A stretch of DNA of 64,000 nt from Leucothrix arctica. Lineage in GTDB: Bacteria; Pseudomonadota; Gammaproteobacteria; Thiotrichales; Thiotrichaceae. Where the stretch lies: positions 62,001-126,000 of the forward strand of contig NZ_QGKL01000009.1 of the NCBI RefSeq assembly GCF_003172895.1, in the 5' to 3' direction. The notes beneath the pieces were generated by a model. That model searched no databases. It saw only the letters and a program-made list of their open reading frames with translations, and was not told the DNA's origin. Numbering within the stretch: position 1 is the first letter of the stretch; each line of letters starts with the position of its first letter. Below are positions 17,945-29,671 of this stretch, piece after piece. The position numbers were made by a program, and so were the translations under genes.

Positions 17945-19750
17945 TTACTTATCATCCACTCTAAGTACGGCTAAAAATGCTTCTTGAGGTATTTCCACGT
18001 TACCAACCTGCTTCATACGCTTCTTACCTTTCTTCTGCTTGTCTAGCAGCTTTCTTTTACGCGACACATCACCACCATAGCACTTAGCAATAACGTTCTT
18101 ACGCAGCGCTCTCACGTTAGTTCTAGCAATGATATTGGTACCAATTGAAGCCTGAATAGCAACATCAAACATCTGTCTTGGAATAATTTCTTTCATTCGC
18201 TCGGCAAGATCACGACCGCGTGCTTGAGCAAAATCAGCATGGACAATAACAGCCAACGCATCCACTCGATCACCGTTAATCAAAATATCAACACGCACCA
18301 GCTTAGCCGCTGAGAAATGACTTAATTCGTAATCAAATGAGGCGTAACCGCGACTCACTGACTTCAGCCGGTCAAAAAAGTCTAAAACAACTTCACTCAA
18401 AGGCATCTCATAGCTCAAATTAACCTGAGTACCCATATATTGCATATTCGTTTGCACACCACGCTTTTCAATACAAAGCGTAATAACATTACCAAGGTAA
18501 TCCTGAGGTACCAGAATATTCGCCTTAATAATTGGCTCACGAATTTCAGAAATTTTGTTAATTGGTGGCATCTGTGATGGGTTATGCATTCGAATGACTT
18601 CACCATCCGTCTGCTCAACCTCATAAATCACCGTAGGCGCAGTTGTGATCAAATCTAGGTCATACTCACGCTCAAGACGCTCTTGAACAATCTCCATGTG
18701 GAGCATGCCTAAGAAACCACAACGGAAACCAAAACCAAGCGCTTGAGATGTCTCAGGCTCATAACTTAACGATGCATCATTCAAGTTAAGTTTACTCAGT
18801 GCATCACGAAGCCCTTCGTAGTCATCAGAGCTGACAGGGAAAATACCGGCAAATACGCGAGGCTGTACTTCTTGGAAGCCTTCTAATGCCGTTTGCGCAG
18901 GATTACTTGCATCAGTAAAAGTGTCACCCACTTTAGCGGCATCAATTTCTTTAATGCCAGCAATGATGAAACCTACTTCTCCTGCCTCTAAGTAATCACG
19001 GTCTTTCATTTTTGGCGTAAAAATACCAACACGGTCAACCTGAAAATCCATACTAGTATGCATCGCGCGAATTTTTTGCTTCTTCGCAACACGTCCCTGC
19101 ATAACACGTACTAACGAAACAACACCTAGGTAGTTATCAAACCAAGAATCGATAATTAGCGCTTTCAGTGGTGCATCTACCTCACCTTGTGGTGGAGGAA
19201 TACGTTTAACCAATTCCTCCAATATATCTTCGATACCGATACCCGTTTTTGCACTACAATGCACAGCATCTAGCGCATCAATACCAATGATATCTTCAAT
19301 TTCTTGACAAACTCTATCAGGGTCAGCAGCCGGCAAATCTATTTTATTAAGTACTGGCACAACTTCTAAATCAAGATTGATTGCCGTGTAACAGTTTGCA
19401 ACACTCTGCGCCTCAACACCTTGAGAGGCATCAACAACCAACAAAGCACCTTCACACGCAGAAAGAGAACGCGATACTTCATAAGAGAAGTCAACGTGCC
19501 CCGGTGTATCGATGAAGTTTAGACGGTAAGTCTCACCATTTCTTGCCTTATAATCTAGTGAGACACTCTGCGCTTTGATTGTGATACCACGCTCACGCTC
19601 AAGATCCATAGAATCAAGTACTTGAGCTGACATCTCACGCTCTGACAAACCTTCACAGTGCTGAATGAAGCGATCTGAAAGTGTTGATTTACCATGATCA
19701 ATGTGAGCAATGATCGAGAAATTTCGGATATTTTGATTAGCTTGGGCCAT
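17945..19750 (-). CDS. lepA: Elongation factor 4
   Basis: A 601-residue ribosome-associated GTPase that back-translocates or rescues stalled ribosomes. It has the G1 motif [29 protein letters not shown] and NKIDLPAAD, then the GF(x)[24 protein letters not shown] region and the basic LepA-specific C-terminus ([17 protein letters not shown]). The ATG at 19750 is preferred to the in-frame TTG at 19756. It overlaps the end of the glutaredoxin-like gene, with no separate ribosome site visible. Confidence 0.97.
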   Translation of the reverse strand: MAQANQNIRNFSIIAHIDHGKSTLSDRFIQHCEGLSEREMSAQVLDSMDLERERGITIKAQSVSLDYKARNGETYRLNFIDTPGHVDFSYEVSRSLSACEGALLVVDASQGVEAQSVANCYTAINLDLEVVPVLNKIDLPAADPDRVCQEIEDIIGIDALDAVHCSAKTGIGIEDILEELVKRIPPPQGEVDAPLKALIIDSWFDNYLGVVSLVRVMQGRVAKKQKIRAMHTSMDFQVDRVGIFTPKMKDRDYLEAGEVGFIIAGIKEIDAAKVGDTFTDASNPAQTALEGFQEVQPRVFAGIFPVSSDDYEGLRDALSKLNLNDASLSYEPETSQALGFGFRCGFLGMLHMEIVQERLEREYDLDLITTAPTVIYEVEQTDGEVIRMHNPSQMPPINKISEIREPIIKANILVPQDYLGNVITLCIEKRGVQTNMQYMGTQVNLSYEMPLSEVVLDFFDRLKSVSRGYASFDYELSHFSAAKLVRVDILINGDRVDALAVIVHADFAQARGRDLAERMKEIIPRQMFDVAIQASIGTNIIARTNVRALRKNVIAKCYGGDVSRKRKLLDKQKKGKKRMKQVGNVEIPQEAFLAVLRVDDK

Positions 19751-19991
19751 TGGCAAACGATAGTCTTAGTTGTTCTTCGTCAAAAAAATGATAAAAAATC
19801 ACTTCACCCTTGTACCGTACAACAGGTACGTCCACATCATAGATGCGTTTTAGCTCAGGATCTTTATCAATGTCCACCCAGTTTAAATGATATTTAAACT
19901 CAGATTGGTGCTGATGTAGATGTGCGCCCATCTCCTCACAGAGGTGACAGCCTTGGCGATAATACACTATCAGCTCATTTTCGTATGCCAC
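19737..19991 (-). CDS. Glutaredoxin-like (DUF836-type) protein
   Basis: An 84-residue thioredoxin-fold protein with the redox motif CHLC in [13 protein letters not shown], the [19 protein letters not shown] strand containing the cis-Pro, and a short C-terminal helix. It matches the small glutaredoxin family proteins with CxLC motifs encoded beside degQ/mucD and lepA in gammaproteobacteria. The start is GTG and overlaps the degQ TAG by one base. It probably forms or reduces disulfides in the cytoplasm; the substrate is unknown. Confidence 0.8.
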   Translation of the reverse strand: MAYENELIVYYRQGCHLCEEMGAHLHQHQSEFKYHLNWVDIDKDPELKRIYDVDVPVVRYKGEVIFYHFFDEEQLRLSFANGPS

Positions 19992-21415
19992 TATTTTTCG
20001 GAGCGCTCTTCAGGTTTGTACACTAAGAAGCGTGCAGCACCATCACGAATCACCAAAATAGCGACCGGCTTATCAGTATTTACTAACTTACTTAATTTGA
20101 GCAAGCCCTGCACATCCTCAACAAGCTGACCATCGAAACGCGTAATAATATCACCACGTTCAACCTCTGCAGACATCGCCGCGTCACTAAGAACACGCTG
20201 GACTAAAACTCCGCCTTCATCAATACCAACAGACTCGCGAATATCATCATCAATATTTTCTACTGCTAGGCCTACTACGATATCTGAGGTTTGTTCTTCT
20301 TTTTCTTCAACCTCTTCTTCTTGCTCTTTAAGATCTTGCTGCCTTAGCTCGCCCAACCTCAGACTAACCAATAAGTTAGAACCATTGCGCTTCACTAAAA
20401 CATCAACATCTTTATCAATGGATGCAGAGCCAACATGAAAAGGCAGTGTTGCTGAGCTATCAACAGACTTCCCAGCAAACTCCAAAATCACATCACCTGG
20501 TTTTAAAACCCCATCAGCAGGCCCACCGGGCATTACTTGAGCAACTAAGGCCCCTACTGGATGATCTAGACCAAAGGTTGTCGCCAATTGTCGTGTCACT
20601 TCTTGAATATAAACACCTAACCAACCACGGCGAACCTCACCCGTCTCTTTAAGCTGATCAATTACATTCTTAGCCACATCAACTGGGATCGAAAATGACA
20701 ACCCCATAAAACCACCTGTGCGACTATAAATTTGAGAATTAATACCGACTACTTCACCCTTAAGGTTAAATAGTGGACCACCAGAATTACCCGGATTTAT
20801 TGCAACATCAGTTTGAATAAAGGGAATATAACTTTCAGCGGGTAAATTACGTTCTTTAGCAGACACGATACCTGCAGTTACACTATGATCAAACCCGAAC
20901 GGTGAGCCAATCGCAATTACCCACTCGCCAACCTCCAAATCCTCAGAGCTCCCGAAAGTCACAACAGGTAAATCTTTCGCATCAATTTTTAACAGCGCCA
21001 AATCACTTCGCTTATCCGTTCCAATTACTGAAGCAGAGAGCTCACGGCGATCATTTAGATTCACCATAATTTCATCAGCGCCATCAACAACATGATGATT
21101 AGTAATAATGTAGCCATCAGCAGAAACTATAAAACCTGAACCTAGTGAATCATTACCGCTATCGTCTTCTTCCTCACCATACTCAAAGAAGCGCTTTAAA
21201 AACTCATCTAATGCTTCATTACCAGTACCACCCTCAGGTATTTCAATTCCGGGAGGAAGTTTCGATCGATTAGGTAGACGACGCTCAGTGCTAATATTTA
21301 CAACGGATGCACTTTGCTGCTTGACCAGAGTAGTAAAGTCAGGAAAATCATTAGCTGCTGCTAATGAAGAAAGAAAGAGTAATAAGGTAGTAAGAAATGA
21401 AGCCCACATACGCAT
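19991..21415 (-). CDS. degQ: Periplasmic serine protease of the DegQ/MucD type
   Basis: A 474-residue HtrA-family protease and chaperone for misfolded envelope proteins. A signal peptide ends near SLAAA (20). The catalytic triad is His108 (TNHHVVDGAD), Asp138 (RSDLALLKID) and Ser211 (INPGNSGGPLF). Two PDZ domains follow (about 275-365 and 385-470), joined by an acidic EEEVEEKEEQ stretch. An acidic loop EYGEEEDDSGND (about 78-89) precedes the protease core. It closes the rpoE-rseABC locus, as mucD does in Pseudomonas, and is probably a sigma-E regulon member. Confidence 0.93.
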   Translation of the reverse strand: MRMWASFLTTLLLFLSSLAAANDFPDFTTLVKQQSASVVNISTERRLPNRSKLPPGIEIPEGGTGNEALDEFLKRFFEYGEEEDDSGNDSLGSGFIVSADGYIITNHHVVDGADEIMVNLNDRRELSASVIGTDKRSDLALLKIDAKDLPVVTFGSSEDLEVGEWVIAIGSPFGFDHSVTAGIVSAKERNLPAESYIPFIQTDVAINPGNSGGPLFNLKGEVVGINSQIYSRTGGFMGLSFSIPVDVAKNVIDQLKETGEVRRGWLGVYIQEVTRQLATTFGLDHPVGALVAQVMPGGPADGVLKPGDVILEFAGKSVDSSATLPFHVGSASIDKDVDVLVKRNGSNLLVSLRLGELRQQDLKEQEEEVEEKEEQTSDIVVGLAVENIDDDIRESVGIDEGGVLVQRVLSDAAMSAEVERGDIITRFDGQLVEDVQGLLKLSKLVNTDKPVAILVIRDGAARFLVYKPEERSEK

Positions 21416-21469
21416 TAGAATAAATCTCCAAGGAAGTATCTGCGACTAGGCCATATAAATTATTATTTT

Positions 21470-21500
21470 ATAGCGCTTGGCGCGAGTAAAGTGGCGCTAT
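21470..21500 (-). other. Inverted repeat between rseC and degQ
   Basis: Arms ATAGCGC and GCGCTAT (7 bp, perfect) enclose 17 nt at the very end of rseC. No T tract follows on the minus strand, so it is not a standard terminator. It could be an mRNA processing or stabilising structure in the 84-nt gap before degQ. Confidence 0.45.
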
Positions 21501-21979
21501 TATAACCTAAGTAAATTTACATCCTGAGTAAATTCAATGACTTTTTCGTTAGTTTTGCCCAGCATAACAGGCTCTAACTTACCGCAAACAGATGCATTAG
21601 CAGCCGTTTTATTCGCAGCAACTAAGCCAAAAAACAAACCAAAAAAACCAAGTAAAATACTGGCCACTTCGCTAAAGAAGACTTGACCGATTAGTGCAAA
21701 AACAATCAAACAAAGTATGGGTAACAGATAAGCGATTATAGTTCCCCAAAGCAAGTTCACAGAGTGAATACCTACAATGACGTTATCACCCGCAGAAACG
21801 TTGTCTAAATTATCAATACGTATAGTGCGTTGAGCTTTTCGTTCGAGAATACTACTTAGAAAGGATGTTGAGCATGATGACGCAGAAGTACAGCCGGAGC
21901 ATTTTGATGATTCGAGCGGAGCGATCCACGCGTATTGTGCATTGCTACTAACCACAACAGCTTTTTCTTCAATCATCAT
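21500..21979 (-). CDS. rseC: RseC/MucC family regulator
   Basis: A 159-residue inner-membrane protein with the conserved N-terminal Cys cluster (CSGCTSASSC, about residues 27-36), a short beta domain (DNVIVGI) and two helices (about 75-97 and 103-123). RseC proteins modulate sigma-E signalling and, with the Rsx/Rnf complex, SoxR reduction. The gene order rpoE-rseA-rseB-rseC supports the call. Two adjacent ATG codons begin the frame; either could be used. Confidence 0.9.
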   Translation of the reverse strand: MMIEEKAVVVSSNAQYAWIAPLESSKCSGCTSASSCSTSFLSSILERKAQRTIRIDNLDNVSAGDNVIVGIHSVNLLWGTIIAYLLPILCLIVFALIGQVFFSEVASILLGFFGLFFGLVAANKTAANASVCGKLEPVMLGKTNEKVIEFTQDVNLLRL

Positions 21980-22006
21980 GCCCCCTATGCGTAAATTATT
22001 AATACC

Positions 22007-22900
22007 TTAAGGATTCTCTTGGTACTTTAGATTGGAAAGAATGCTCTGCATGGTTGCACGAGGTACTTCACCAACTAATGTTATTCTGTGATTATTCTTC
22101 TGCGAGGTCAATACATTCAATGCGCCAGAGCTTAATGAACTGATAGGTTTCGGCTTAGCGGTAGTAATTGGCGAAATAAATACTGAAATCGAACTCAAAC
22201 CATCCGTTAAAACAAAGTGCTCTGTATTGAGCCCCTTCTGTGTCTCAGCCTGCTGTGAAGCAATATGCTGACCAAAGTGAAAACCTTTAGGCAACTCTGA
22301 AATAGACCATTTGCCCGAAGGTAGGGTATCAGGGATCCATGTCTGTGGTGGTGACATTGTACTTGCAGAATCAACAGCATTACCCGCTTCAGCGACAGAA
22401 ATAGTAACTTCTGTGAACGTAAATCGCTCAACCGTCTGGTGCTTATTATCTATTAAAGAATAAGCGAGCGGCAAGCCGGTCAACTTATCTATGCAATATT
22501 TTTGCAAGTAACGCATCTTATCTTTTGGTCGCGCAACCACTATTTGACAGTCACGCTTTGCGACTTTCTTCATCGCACCAACATCTAACGAATACACATT
22601 TCGCATTTGCTCGATAGAGTCTGGCACCATCGCAAGACTAAAGCCTTGGCTTTGAGATGAAACCGAATCTTTCCCGTCATTTAAACTAGAAATTGTTTCG
22701 TTTTCAACACCATTAATGACTTCATGATCTACACGCAAAGTATTTATACCATTACCTTTGATATGAACCAGCGTTCCACTGTAATTCATTCGGTGTAATG
22801 CATTATTCATTTTTATTAGAAGATCTGACCCTGAGTCCGCAGCCACAACCGGCGAAACAAGAAAAGCAGACACTAGCATTACGGCAATCCGACAATTCAT
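22007..22900 (-). CDS. rseB: Sigma-E regulator RseB/MucB
   Basis: A 297-residue periplasmic protein with a signal peptide ending near VVAA (21). It has the LolA-like N-terminal lipid-sensing domain (MNNALHRMNYSGTLVHIKG) and a C-terminal domain with PKGFHFGQH and the late VGEVPRATMQSILSNL. It binds RseA to shield it from DegS-type cleavage and senses lipids or LPS. It is 2 nt from rseA, so expression should be tightly linked. Confidence 0.92.
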   Translation of the reverse strand: MNCRIAVMLVSAFLVSPVVAADSGSDLLIKMNNALHRMNYSGTLVHIKGNGINTLRVDHEVINGVENETISSLNDGKDSVSSQSQGFSLAMVPDSIEQMRNVYSLDVGAMKKVAKRDCQIVVARPKDKMRYLQKYCIDKLTGLPLAYSLIDNKHQTVERFTFTEVTISVAEAGNAVDSASTMSPPQTWIPDTLPSGKWSISELPKGFHFGQHIASQQAETQKGLNTEHFVLTDGLSSISVFISPITTAKPKPISSLSSGALNVLTSQKNNHRITLVGEVPRATMQSILSNLKYQENP

Positions 22901-22902
22901 AC

Positions 22903-23529
22903 TTAAAAGTCCGTTGAATAACTAACAGCTCTAACGCGCGGCATCAAAGTACTGGTACTAGCATATTGCAAGTGATGCGCAACATACTGATTCATTAACC
23001 CACGAGTCTCAGCATCAGGTGTCGCATAGCTAATACTTTCAGCTAAACGCTTCGGCTCAACCGCCATAGAAGCACTCATTACTGCAACCTTAGCAGTACT
23101 CGCTCGCTCTACAGATGATGTTGCCTTAGCCATCGTCACATCAGATGAAATAGGCGCTAGGTAGCTTTGCAAACTAACAGCAGCGATAGCAGCAACTGAT
23201 GCTGCAACAGCATAACCCACTACTTGACGAGGAAAAAAATGCTTCTTATCGATAACTTCAGCTGCCTTAACCTGAGGCTCTTCAGTGTCAGTAATTACAA
23301 CACACTCATCTTCAGCGATTGCATCTTGAATACCCGAAAGAAAAGACGGACCAGCCACCAATGGCTGCGCCTGATTTCTCATTGACTCACCGATTAACGC
23401 AAAGTCCGATAGTTTTTCTTGCATCAAATCATCAGTACCCAACTGATCACTCAATCGTTGTTGCTCAAAAGAACCTGACTCGCCATCTAGAAACGCTGAC
23501 AAATATTCTTCTTTAGTGATATGACTCAT
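22903..23529 (-). CDS. rseA: Anti-sigma-E factor RseA/MucA
   Basis: A 208-residue inner-membrane anti-sigma factor. The cytoplasmic N-terminal domain shows EEYLSAFLDGESGSFEQQRLSDQL and LIGESMRNQ, which clamp sigma-E. One membrane helix follows (about 102-124, VVGYAVAASVAAIAAVSLQSYL region), then a periplasmic C-terminal part for RseB binding. It is 34 nt downstream of rpoE, which supports a regulatory pair controlled by proteolysis under envelope stress. Confidence 0.92.
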   Translation of the reverse strand: MSHITKEEYLSAFLDGESGSFEQQRLSDQLGTDDLMQEKLSDFALIGESMRNQAQPLVAGPSFLSGIQDAIAEDECVVITDTEEPQVKAAEVIDKKHFFPRQVVGYAVAASVAAIAAVSLQSYLAPISSDVTMAKATSSVERASTAKVAVMSASMAVEPKRLAESISYATPDAETRGLMNQYVAHHLQYASTSTLMPRVRAVSYSTDF

Positions 23530-23563
23530 AAAATCAACCCATTATGCCCAATAGACTAAAACC

Positions 23564-24136
23564 TTATAACAAAGGCTTTAGCTCCTTTTCTATTGCTTCT
23601 CGTGCCCGGAAAATTCGCGAACGAACAGTCCCAATCGGACACTCCATCACTTCTGCAATTTCTTCATAACTCATCGCCTCTAGCTCCCGTAGACTAATAG
23701 CTACTCGTAAATCTTCCGGAAGCGCACTTATCGCATCCATCACAGTGACGTGTATTTCATCTTTTAATAATTCGTTTTCTGGTGTTGCCACTTCGCGTAA
23801 CGCATCCGCGCTACCATATTGCTCCGCTTCTTGCGCATCAATATCGCTATCTGGCATACGACGATTCTTAGATACCAAGTAATTTTTGGCTGTATTAATC
23901 GCTATACGGTAAAGCCATGTATAGAAAGCACTGTCACCACGAAAATTCCCAAGACCTCGATAAGCCTTGATAAACGCTTCTTGCGCTACATCCATCGACA
24001 TGTGAGGGTCGCGAACGTAGCGGTTCACCAAATTGATGACCTTTTGCTGGTACTTAAGAACCAATATATCAAACGCCGACTTGTCGCCTGCCTGCACACG
24101 TTTGACCAGTTCTAGATCGGTTTGGTTCACGCCCAT
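23564..24136 (-). CDS. rpoE: RNA polymerase sigma-E factor (RpoE/AlgU)
   Basis: A 190-residue ECF sigma factor for envelope-stress genes. Region 2 is VNRYVRDPHMSMDVAQEAFIKAYRGLGNFRGDSAFYTWLYRIAINTAKNYL with the FYTWLYRI melting segment, and region 4 is ALPEDLRVAISLRELEAMSYEEIAEVMECPIGTVRSRIFRARE. Length and motifs match RpoE/AlgU rather than other ECF groups. A possible sigma-E-type promoter lies about 95-125 bp upstream, consistent with autoregulation. Confidence 0.97.
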   Translation of the reverse strand: MGVNQTDLELVKRVQAGDKSAFDILVLKYQQKVINLVNRYVRDPHMSMDVAQEAFIKAYRGLGNFRGDSAFYTWLYRIAINTAKNYLVSKNRRMPDSDIDAQEAEQYGSADALREVATPENELLKDEIHVTVMDAISALPEDLRVAISLRELEAMSYEEIAEVMECPIGTVRSRIFRAREAIEKELKPLL

Positions 24137-24231
24137 TAGGGCTGTACTCCTTAGTTATATAAACCATCCATTTGGACTGCATGGATAGTAACATTATTGC
24201 CACGTGAAGTATAAACCATCCCAACTACCCT

Positions 24232-24259
24232 TAAGAGAGCTGAATCAGGCGATAGTTCA
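24232..24259 (-). promoter_or_regulatory. Candidate sigma-E promoter of rpoE-rseABC
   Basis: On the minus strand TGAACTA, 16 nt, then TCTTA resembles the sigma-E consensus GGAACTT-N16-TCnnA (five of seven and TCnnA). It would give a leader of about 90 nt before the rpoE ATG. Found by eye; other promoters are possible. Confidence 0.4.
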
Positions 24260-24428
24260 ACTGTTTTGCAAATGACTGACAAATGGCCACCAACTAAGCG
24301 AGTTAAACTGCCTTTACTTCGGAGGCGAGAACATACTACAGATACACACTGAATTGAACTAGTGCTAATTGACAAGCGCTACTTCGCCAAGAAAATGTAA
24401 TGCCATTATGTTTTAAAGAAAGTTCCAC

Positions 24429-24434
24429 TATAAT
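24429..24434 (+). promoter_or_regulatory. Candidate -10 element of nadB
   Basis: A perfect TATAAT lies 47 bp before the nadB ATG. The -35 position at 17-bp spacing (TTATGT) is poor, so this is only a partial promoter match. Confidence 0.35.
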
Positions 24435-24481
24435 GAATTGCAACATTGGAGCGCTCACTTAACTAAGAAGGTAAATCAGCT

Positions 24482-26095
24482 ATGCAACATGATGTTCTAA
24501 TAATAGGTAGTGGTGCGGCTGGCCTTAGCTTAGCAGTCAGCCTTCCCGATACAATGAGTGTCGCTGTCCTAAGTAAAGATGAGCTTCAAGAAGGCAGTAC
24601 TTATTACGCACAAGGAGGGATTTCAGCGGTCATAGACGAATCAGACACCATAGAGTCACACATCTCTGACACACTAATTGCTGGTGCTGGACTTTGCGAC
24701 AAAGAAGCCGTCGAACACGTAGTAAGCAATGGTGGCGAAGCGATACAGTGGCTACTTGATAAAGGCGTCCCGTTCACGCGCAATAGTGACGCACCAAACT
24801 CAGACAAAGCTAGTGACCTTCACCTTACTCGTGAAGGTGGACACTCAAATAGACGAGTCGCTCATGCCGATGACGCCAGTGGTAAAGCAATAGAAACAAC
24901 CCTACTCGCTCAAGTCAAAGCCAAGACAAACATTACATTATTTGAACACCACATCGCCATTGACCTAATCACAACTCGACGCCTTGGTATGACAAGGGAA
25001 AACCGTTGTTTAGGTACTTATGTACTCAACCGTAAAAAGAAAAATGTCTCAACTTTTTCTGCAAAGTACACAATACTAGCCACTGGCGGTGCCAGCAAAG
25101 TTTATCTTTATACCAGCAACCCAGACGGCGCTAGCGGTGATGGCATAGCGATGGGCTGGCGAGCTGGTTGCCGAGTCGCGAATATGGAATTCATGCAATT
25201 TCATCCGACCTGTCTTTACCACCCTCATGCAAAGTCCAACCTGATTACTGAAGCGGTTCGTGGCGAAGGTGGAAGACTACTCCTTCCTGATGGCACCCGC
25301 TTTATGCAAAACTATGACCCACGAGGCGAACTAGCTCCGCGTGATATCGTCGCCCGTACCATTGATCACGAGATGAAACGCCTCGGTATTGACTCTGTTT
25401 TCTTGGATATCAGTCATAAACCAAAAGACTTTATTCTCAAACATTTTCCTAATGTCTTCGAAACTTGCTACAGCTTTGGTTATGACATGAGTAAGCAACC
25501 TGTCCCTGTCGTTCCAGCAGCACACTACACTTGTGGCGGAATCATGGTAGATAGCAACGGACATACCGACGTTAACAATTTGTATGCCATTGGCGAAACT
25601 AGCTTCACTGGTTTACACGGTGCAAACCGACTGGCTAGCAACTCCCTACTAGAATGCATTGTTTATGGCAAAGCGTGCGCTGAAGACATTGAAAAGAACT
25701 TCGACACACCTTTCCCAGAAGTAGACATTCCAAGCTGGGACGCTAGTCGAGTCACAGACTCTGACGAACGTGTTGTCATCAACCATAACTGGGATGAGGT
25801 TCGACGCTTCATGTGGGACTATGTAGGTATAGTGCGCACCTCTAAACGCCTTGCCAGAGCGCGTAACCGTATTGAGTTATTGCTTAAAGAAATTGATGAG
25901 TACTACGTCAACTTTAACATCACCGCAGATTTAATCGAATTGCGTAATCTTGCAGAAGTCGCCCGACTCATCATTCGTTCAGCACAGGAACGTAAAGAAA
26001 GCCGTGGATTACATTACACCCTCGACTTTCCCGACACCAATCCAGAACTTGATCAAGTAAACAGCATTCTTGACCCAATCAGGCGCCCTCACTAA
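24482..26095 (+). CDS. nadB: L-aspartate oxidase
   Basis: A 537-residue FAD enzyme that oxidises L-aspartate to iminoaspartate, the first step of NAD synthesis. It has the dinucleotide site [14 protein letters not shown], the [10 protein letters not shown] segment, the active-site loop [43 protein letters not shown], and [12 protein letters not shown]. Length is normal for NadB. An AAGAAGG ribosome site precedes the ATG. It is divergent from rpoE, an arrangement known from many gammaproteobacteria. Confidence 0.96.
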   Translation: MQHDVLIIGSGAAGLSLAVSLPDTMSVAVLSKDELQEGSTYYAQGGISAVIDESDTIESHISDTLIAGAGLCDKEAVEHVVSNGGEAIQWLLDKGVPFTRNSDAPNSDKASDLHLTREGGHSNRRVAHADDASGKAIETTLLAQVKAKTNITLFEHHIAIDLITTRRLGMTRENRCLGTYVLNRKKKNVSTFSAKYTILATGGASKVYLYTSNPDGASGDGIAMGWRAGCRVANMEFMQFHPTCLYHPHAKSNLITEAVRGEGGRLLLPDGTRFMQNYDPRGELAPRDIVARTIDHEMKRLGIDSVFLDISHKPKDFILKHFPNVFETCYSFGYDMSKQPVPVVPAAHYTCGGIMVDSNGHTDVNNLYAIGETSFTGLHGANRLASNSLLECIVYGKACAEDIEKNFDTPFPEVDIPSWDASRVTDSDERVVINHNWDEVRRFMWDYVGIVRTSKRLARARNRIELLLKEIDEYYVNFNITADLIELRNLAEVARLIIRSAQERKESRGLHYTLDFPDTNPELDQVNSILDPIRRPH

Positions 26096-26119
26096 TTTAG
26101 CAACGCGGTTAAAACATAA

Positions 26120-27565
<1,446 letters not shown>

Positions 27566-27573
27566 AGGTAGTT

Positions 27574-28761
27574 ATGTCTAAAGGCGTGTTTGGTTCAGTT
27601 TCTATTGAGAGCTTCTTACAAGAGCATTGGCAACAAAAACCACTATGTATTCGTGGTGCATTTGATACACCAGAGCTTGGCTTTGATGCAGGAGAACTTG
27701 CGGGAATAGCCCTTGATACTGAAGCACCGGCACGCCTTTTGATTGAGCACGGTGAAAAACCGTGGCAACTTAAACAGGGCCCTTTCAAAGAGTCTGACTT
27801 TACAAGCCTTCCAAAAACTAATTGGACCTTGTTAGTTAATGACATCGAAACGTATCTTCCTGAATTGCAGGAATATCTACAAGCATTTCGCTTCATTCCA
27901 GACTGGCGCATTGATGATCTTATGATCAGCTTTGCAAGCGACAAAGGCTCTGTTGGTGCTCACGTTGATGATTATGACGTTTTCTTGATTCAACTTGAAG
28001 GCAAGCGACATTGGTCAATCGATGATTCACCTTACTTTGATGAAACAGCACTGGAAGGACCGGAGCTTAAGATACTCAAAAATTTCAAACCGACTCAGGA
28101 CTGGACACTCGAACCGGGCGACATGTTATATCTACCGCCGAATCTGCCACATCATGGCGTAGCAGATGGTGAATGCATGACACTTTCAATTGGCTTTAGA
28201 GCACCCGCTAGTGGTGAACTCGTTCAGGCATGGCTTGATGATATTGGTGAAACGCCAGCATTCAAAAAACGTTTTAGTGATGCTAGAAGAAAGCCTCAGA
28301 AAAGCCCTGGTGAAATTAAACAAGGCGACTTAGCAGCCTTGCGTAAAATACTACTAGATGGCATTGAGAACTCAACGGGTGACTTAGATACATGGCTTGG
28401 AAAGTACCTAACTGAGGGTAAGCGACCTGACCCTAAACTCGTTGAATCAATGGAAGATCAGCTCGTAGAAGAGCTACTTGCTGAGCATGACTATCAACGC
28501 TTCCCTGGCATGAGACTAGCCTACACCTTAACTGATGACTCATTACAGCTATTCGTCGGAGGAACCGAGTATTCACTAGACTCAAACAAGCTTGAAGCGA
28601 TACAGTATCTTTGCAACGAGCTAGAATATAAAGCCGATGCACTAGCCTCAGTTTGTCGCGATAGCGATATTCGGGAGCTAATTAATACACTAATAAAAAA
28701 TAATAACATAGTATTAATGGAGCCATCCCCATGCACCCCCTATCAAGAGCAATTATCTTAG
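27574..28761 (+). CDS. roxA: Ribosomal oxygenase RoxA (L16 arginine hydroxylase, YcfD type)
   Basis: A 395-residue JmjC-fold Fe(II)/2-oxoglutarate oxygenase. The E. coli homologue hydroxylates an Arg of ribosomal protein L16. The first metal motif is GAHVDDYDVF (His130, Asp132) and the distal His lies in LPPNLPHHGVADG. The start FLQEHWQQKPLCIRGAF and the cupin core LEGKRHWSI are typical. A C-terminal winged-helix-like domain completes the usual length. It lies 8 nt after purB and overlaps the next gene by 31 nt. Confidence 0.9.
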   Translation: MSKGVFGSVSIESFLQEHWQQKPLCIRGAFDTPELGFDAGELAGIALDTEAPARLLIEHGEKPWQLKQGPFKESDFTSLPKTNWTLLVNDIETYLPELQEYLQAFRFIPDWRIDDLMISFASDKGSVGAHVDDYDVFLIQLEGKRHWSIDDSPYFDETALEGPELKILKNFKPTQDWTLEPGDMLYLPPNLPHHGVADGECMTLSIGFRAPASGELVQAWLDDIGETPAFKKRFSDARRKPQKSPGEIKQGDLAALRKILLDGIENSTGDLDTWLGKYLTEGKRPDPKLVESMEDQLVEELLAEHDYQRFPGMRLAYTLTDDSLQLFVGGTEYSLDSNKLEAIQYLCNELEYKADALASVCRDSDIRELINTLIKNNNIVLMEPSPCTPYQEQLS

Positions 28762-29336
28762 CGGCAGGTTTACTTGCCAGCTCTCAATCCGCATTAGCTA
28801 ATAACCATTTTGGCCAACTTTTAGCTAATGCTGCAGATGAGCGTACTAAACACGTGGTTACCTATAACGGCCGCTATGAGCCTATAGGTTTCCCTTGGGG
28901 AGATGTCCCTGACAATATCGGCGTGTGTAGTGACGTCGTTATACGGGCCTATAGAAAGCTAGATATCGACTTACAACACCTTGTAAATCACGACATGTCG
29001 ATTAACTTCCATGCCTACCCTAGCTTCACTCAATGGCGCCTTCGAAAACCTGACTCCAACATTGACCACCGTCGCGTGCTCAACTTACAGGTATTCTTCG
29101 CTCGCGCAGGACAAAGCCTTCCAATTAGCTATAACCCAAGAAATTACCGACCAGGTGATTTAGTAACGTGGAACATCCGCCCAGGCCTGCCTCATATTGG
29201 TATTGTCTCAGATAAACTTTCAACCGACGGCATCACACCGCTCATTATTCACAACATAAGTAATGGACCAGAGTACAGTAATACACTGTTTGATATGGAT
29301 ATAACTGGCCACTTCAGATACCAACCAGCCCAATAG
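28731..29336 (+). CDS. Secreted DUF1287 protein
   Basis: A 201-residue protein with a signal peptide ending near SALA (23). The domain begins with VTYNGRYEPIGFPWGDVPDNIGVCSDVVIRAYRKL, with Cys66 as a candidate nucleophile, and has the later GDLVTWNIRPGLPHIGIVSD with a His. This is the DUF1287 pattern (E. coli YijF), related in layout to NlpC/P60-like Cys-His enzymes. Periplasmic amidase or peptidase activity is possible but unproven. The 31-nt overlap with roxA means the start could be slightly different, but this ATG gives a complete signal peptide. Confidence 0.8.
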   Translation: MHPLSRAIILAAGLLASSQSALANNHFGQLLANAADERTKHVVTYNGRYEPIGFPWGDVPDNIGVCSDVVIRAYRKLDIDLQHLVNHDMSINFHAYPSFTQWRLRKPDSNIDHRRVLNLQVFFARAGQSLPISYNPRNYRPGDLVTWNIRPGLPHIGIVSDKLSTDGITPLIIHNISNGPEYSNTLFDMDITGHFRYQPAQ

Positions 29337-29671
29337 CACCGTAAAATAAGACACATACGAATAATTATAAAACCATTCATTCAGCTTATATTCAGAATAA
29401 AAATTCAATAATTGATCCAAACATCAAATGTGGCGTAGGGCGCGCCCATTTGGCTTTAGGGAAACTTAAGAACCAATAATTAAGAAGTCGTTTCCTGTGT
29501 GCTTATATGAGTGGACTTATATAAACACCGCACGAGCATTGTAATGAAATCTCAAAATAGTATATTGCTATAAAAATATACATTTCGATGTATTTTATTT
29601 AAATGGAAATGATTTGAGCAACCTTATGAACCAAGGAGCGCTCAGTAGTACTAATACATTGGGGAAAGGAC
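29337..29671. other. Intergenic region upstream of the PepSY-like gene
   Basis: The 335 bp are A/T-rich. Two inverted repeats stand out. GTGT-GC-TTATAT pairs with ATATAA-ACAC at 29497-29528, and ATACAT-TTCG-ATGTAT at 29578-29593 is followed by a T-rich run. The second could be a weak terminator or an operator. No gene is supported. Confidence 0.5.

Larger units (their letters stand above)
24137..24481. other. Divergent promoter region between rpoE and nadB
   Basis: The 345 bp between the divergent starts hold the candidate sigma-E promoter for rpoE and a TATAAT for nadB. No convincing small gene or RNA is visible. The 74-codon minus-strand frame at 24151-24375 has no sign of being real. Confidence 0.6.

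Noticed and set aside
24151-24375. 74-codon minus-strand frame upstream of rpoE
   Set aside because: Unusual composition, no ribosome site, and it overlaps the probable rpoE promoter region.
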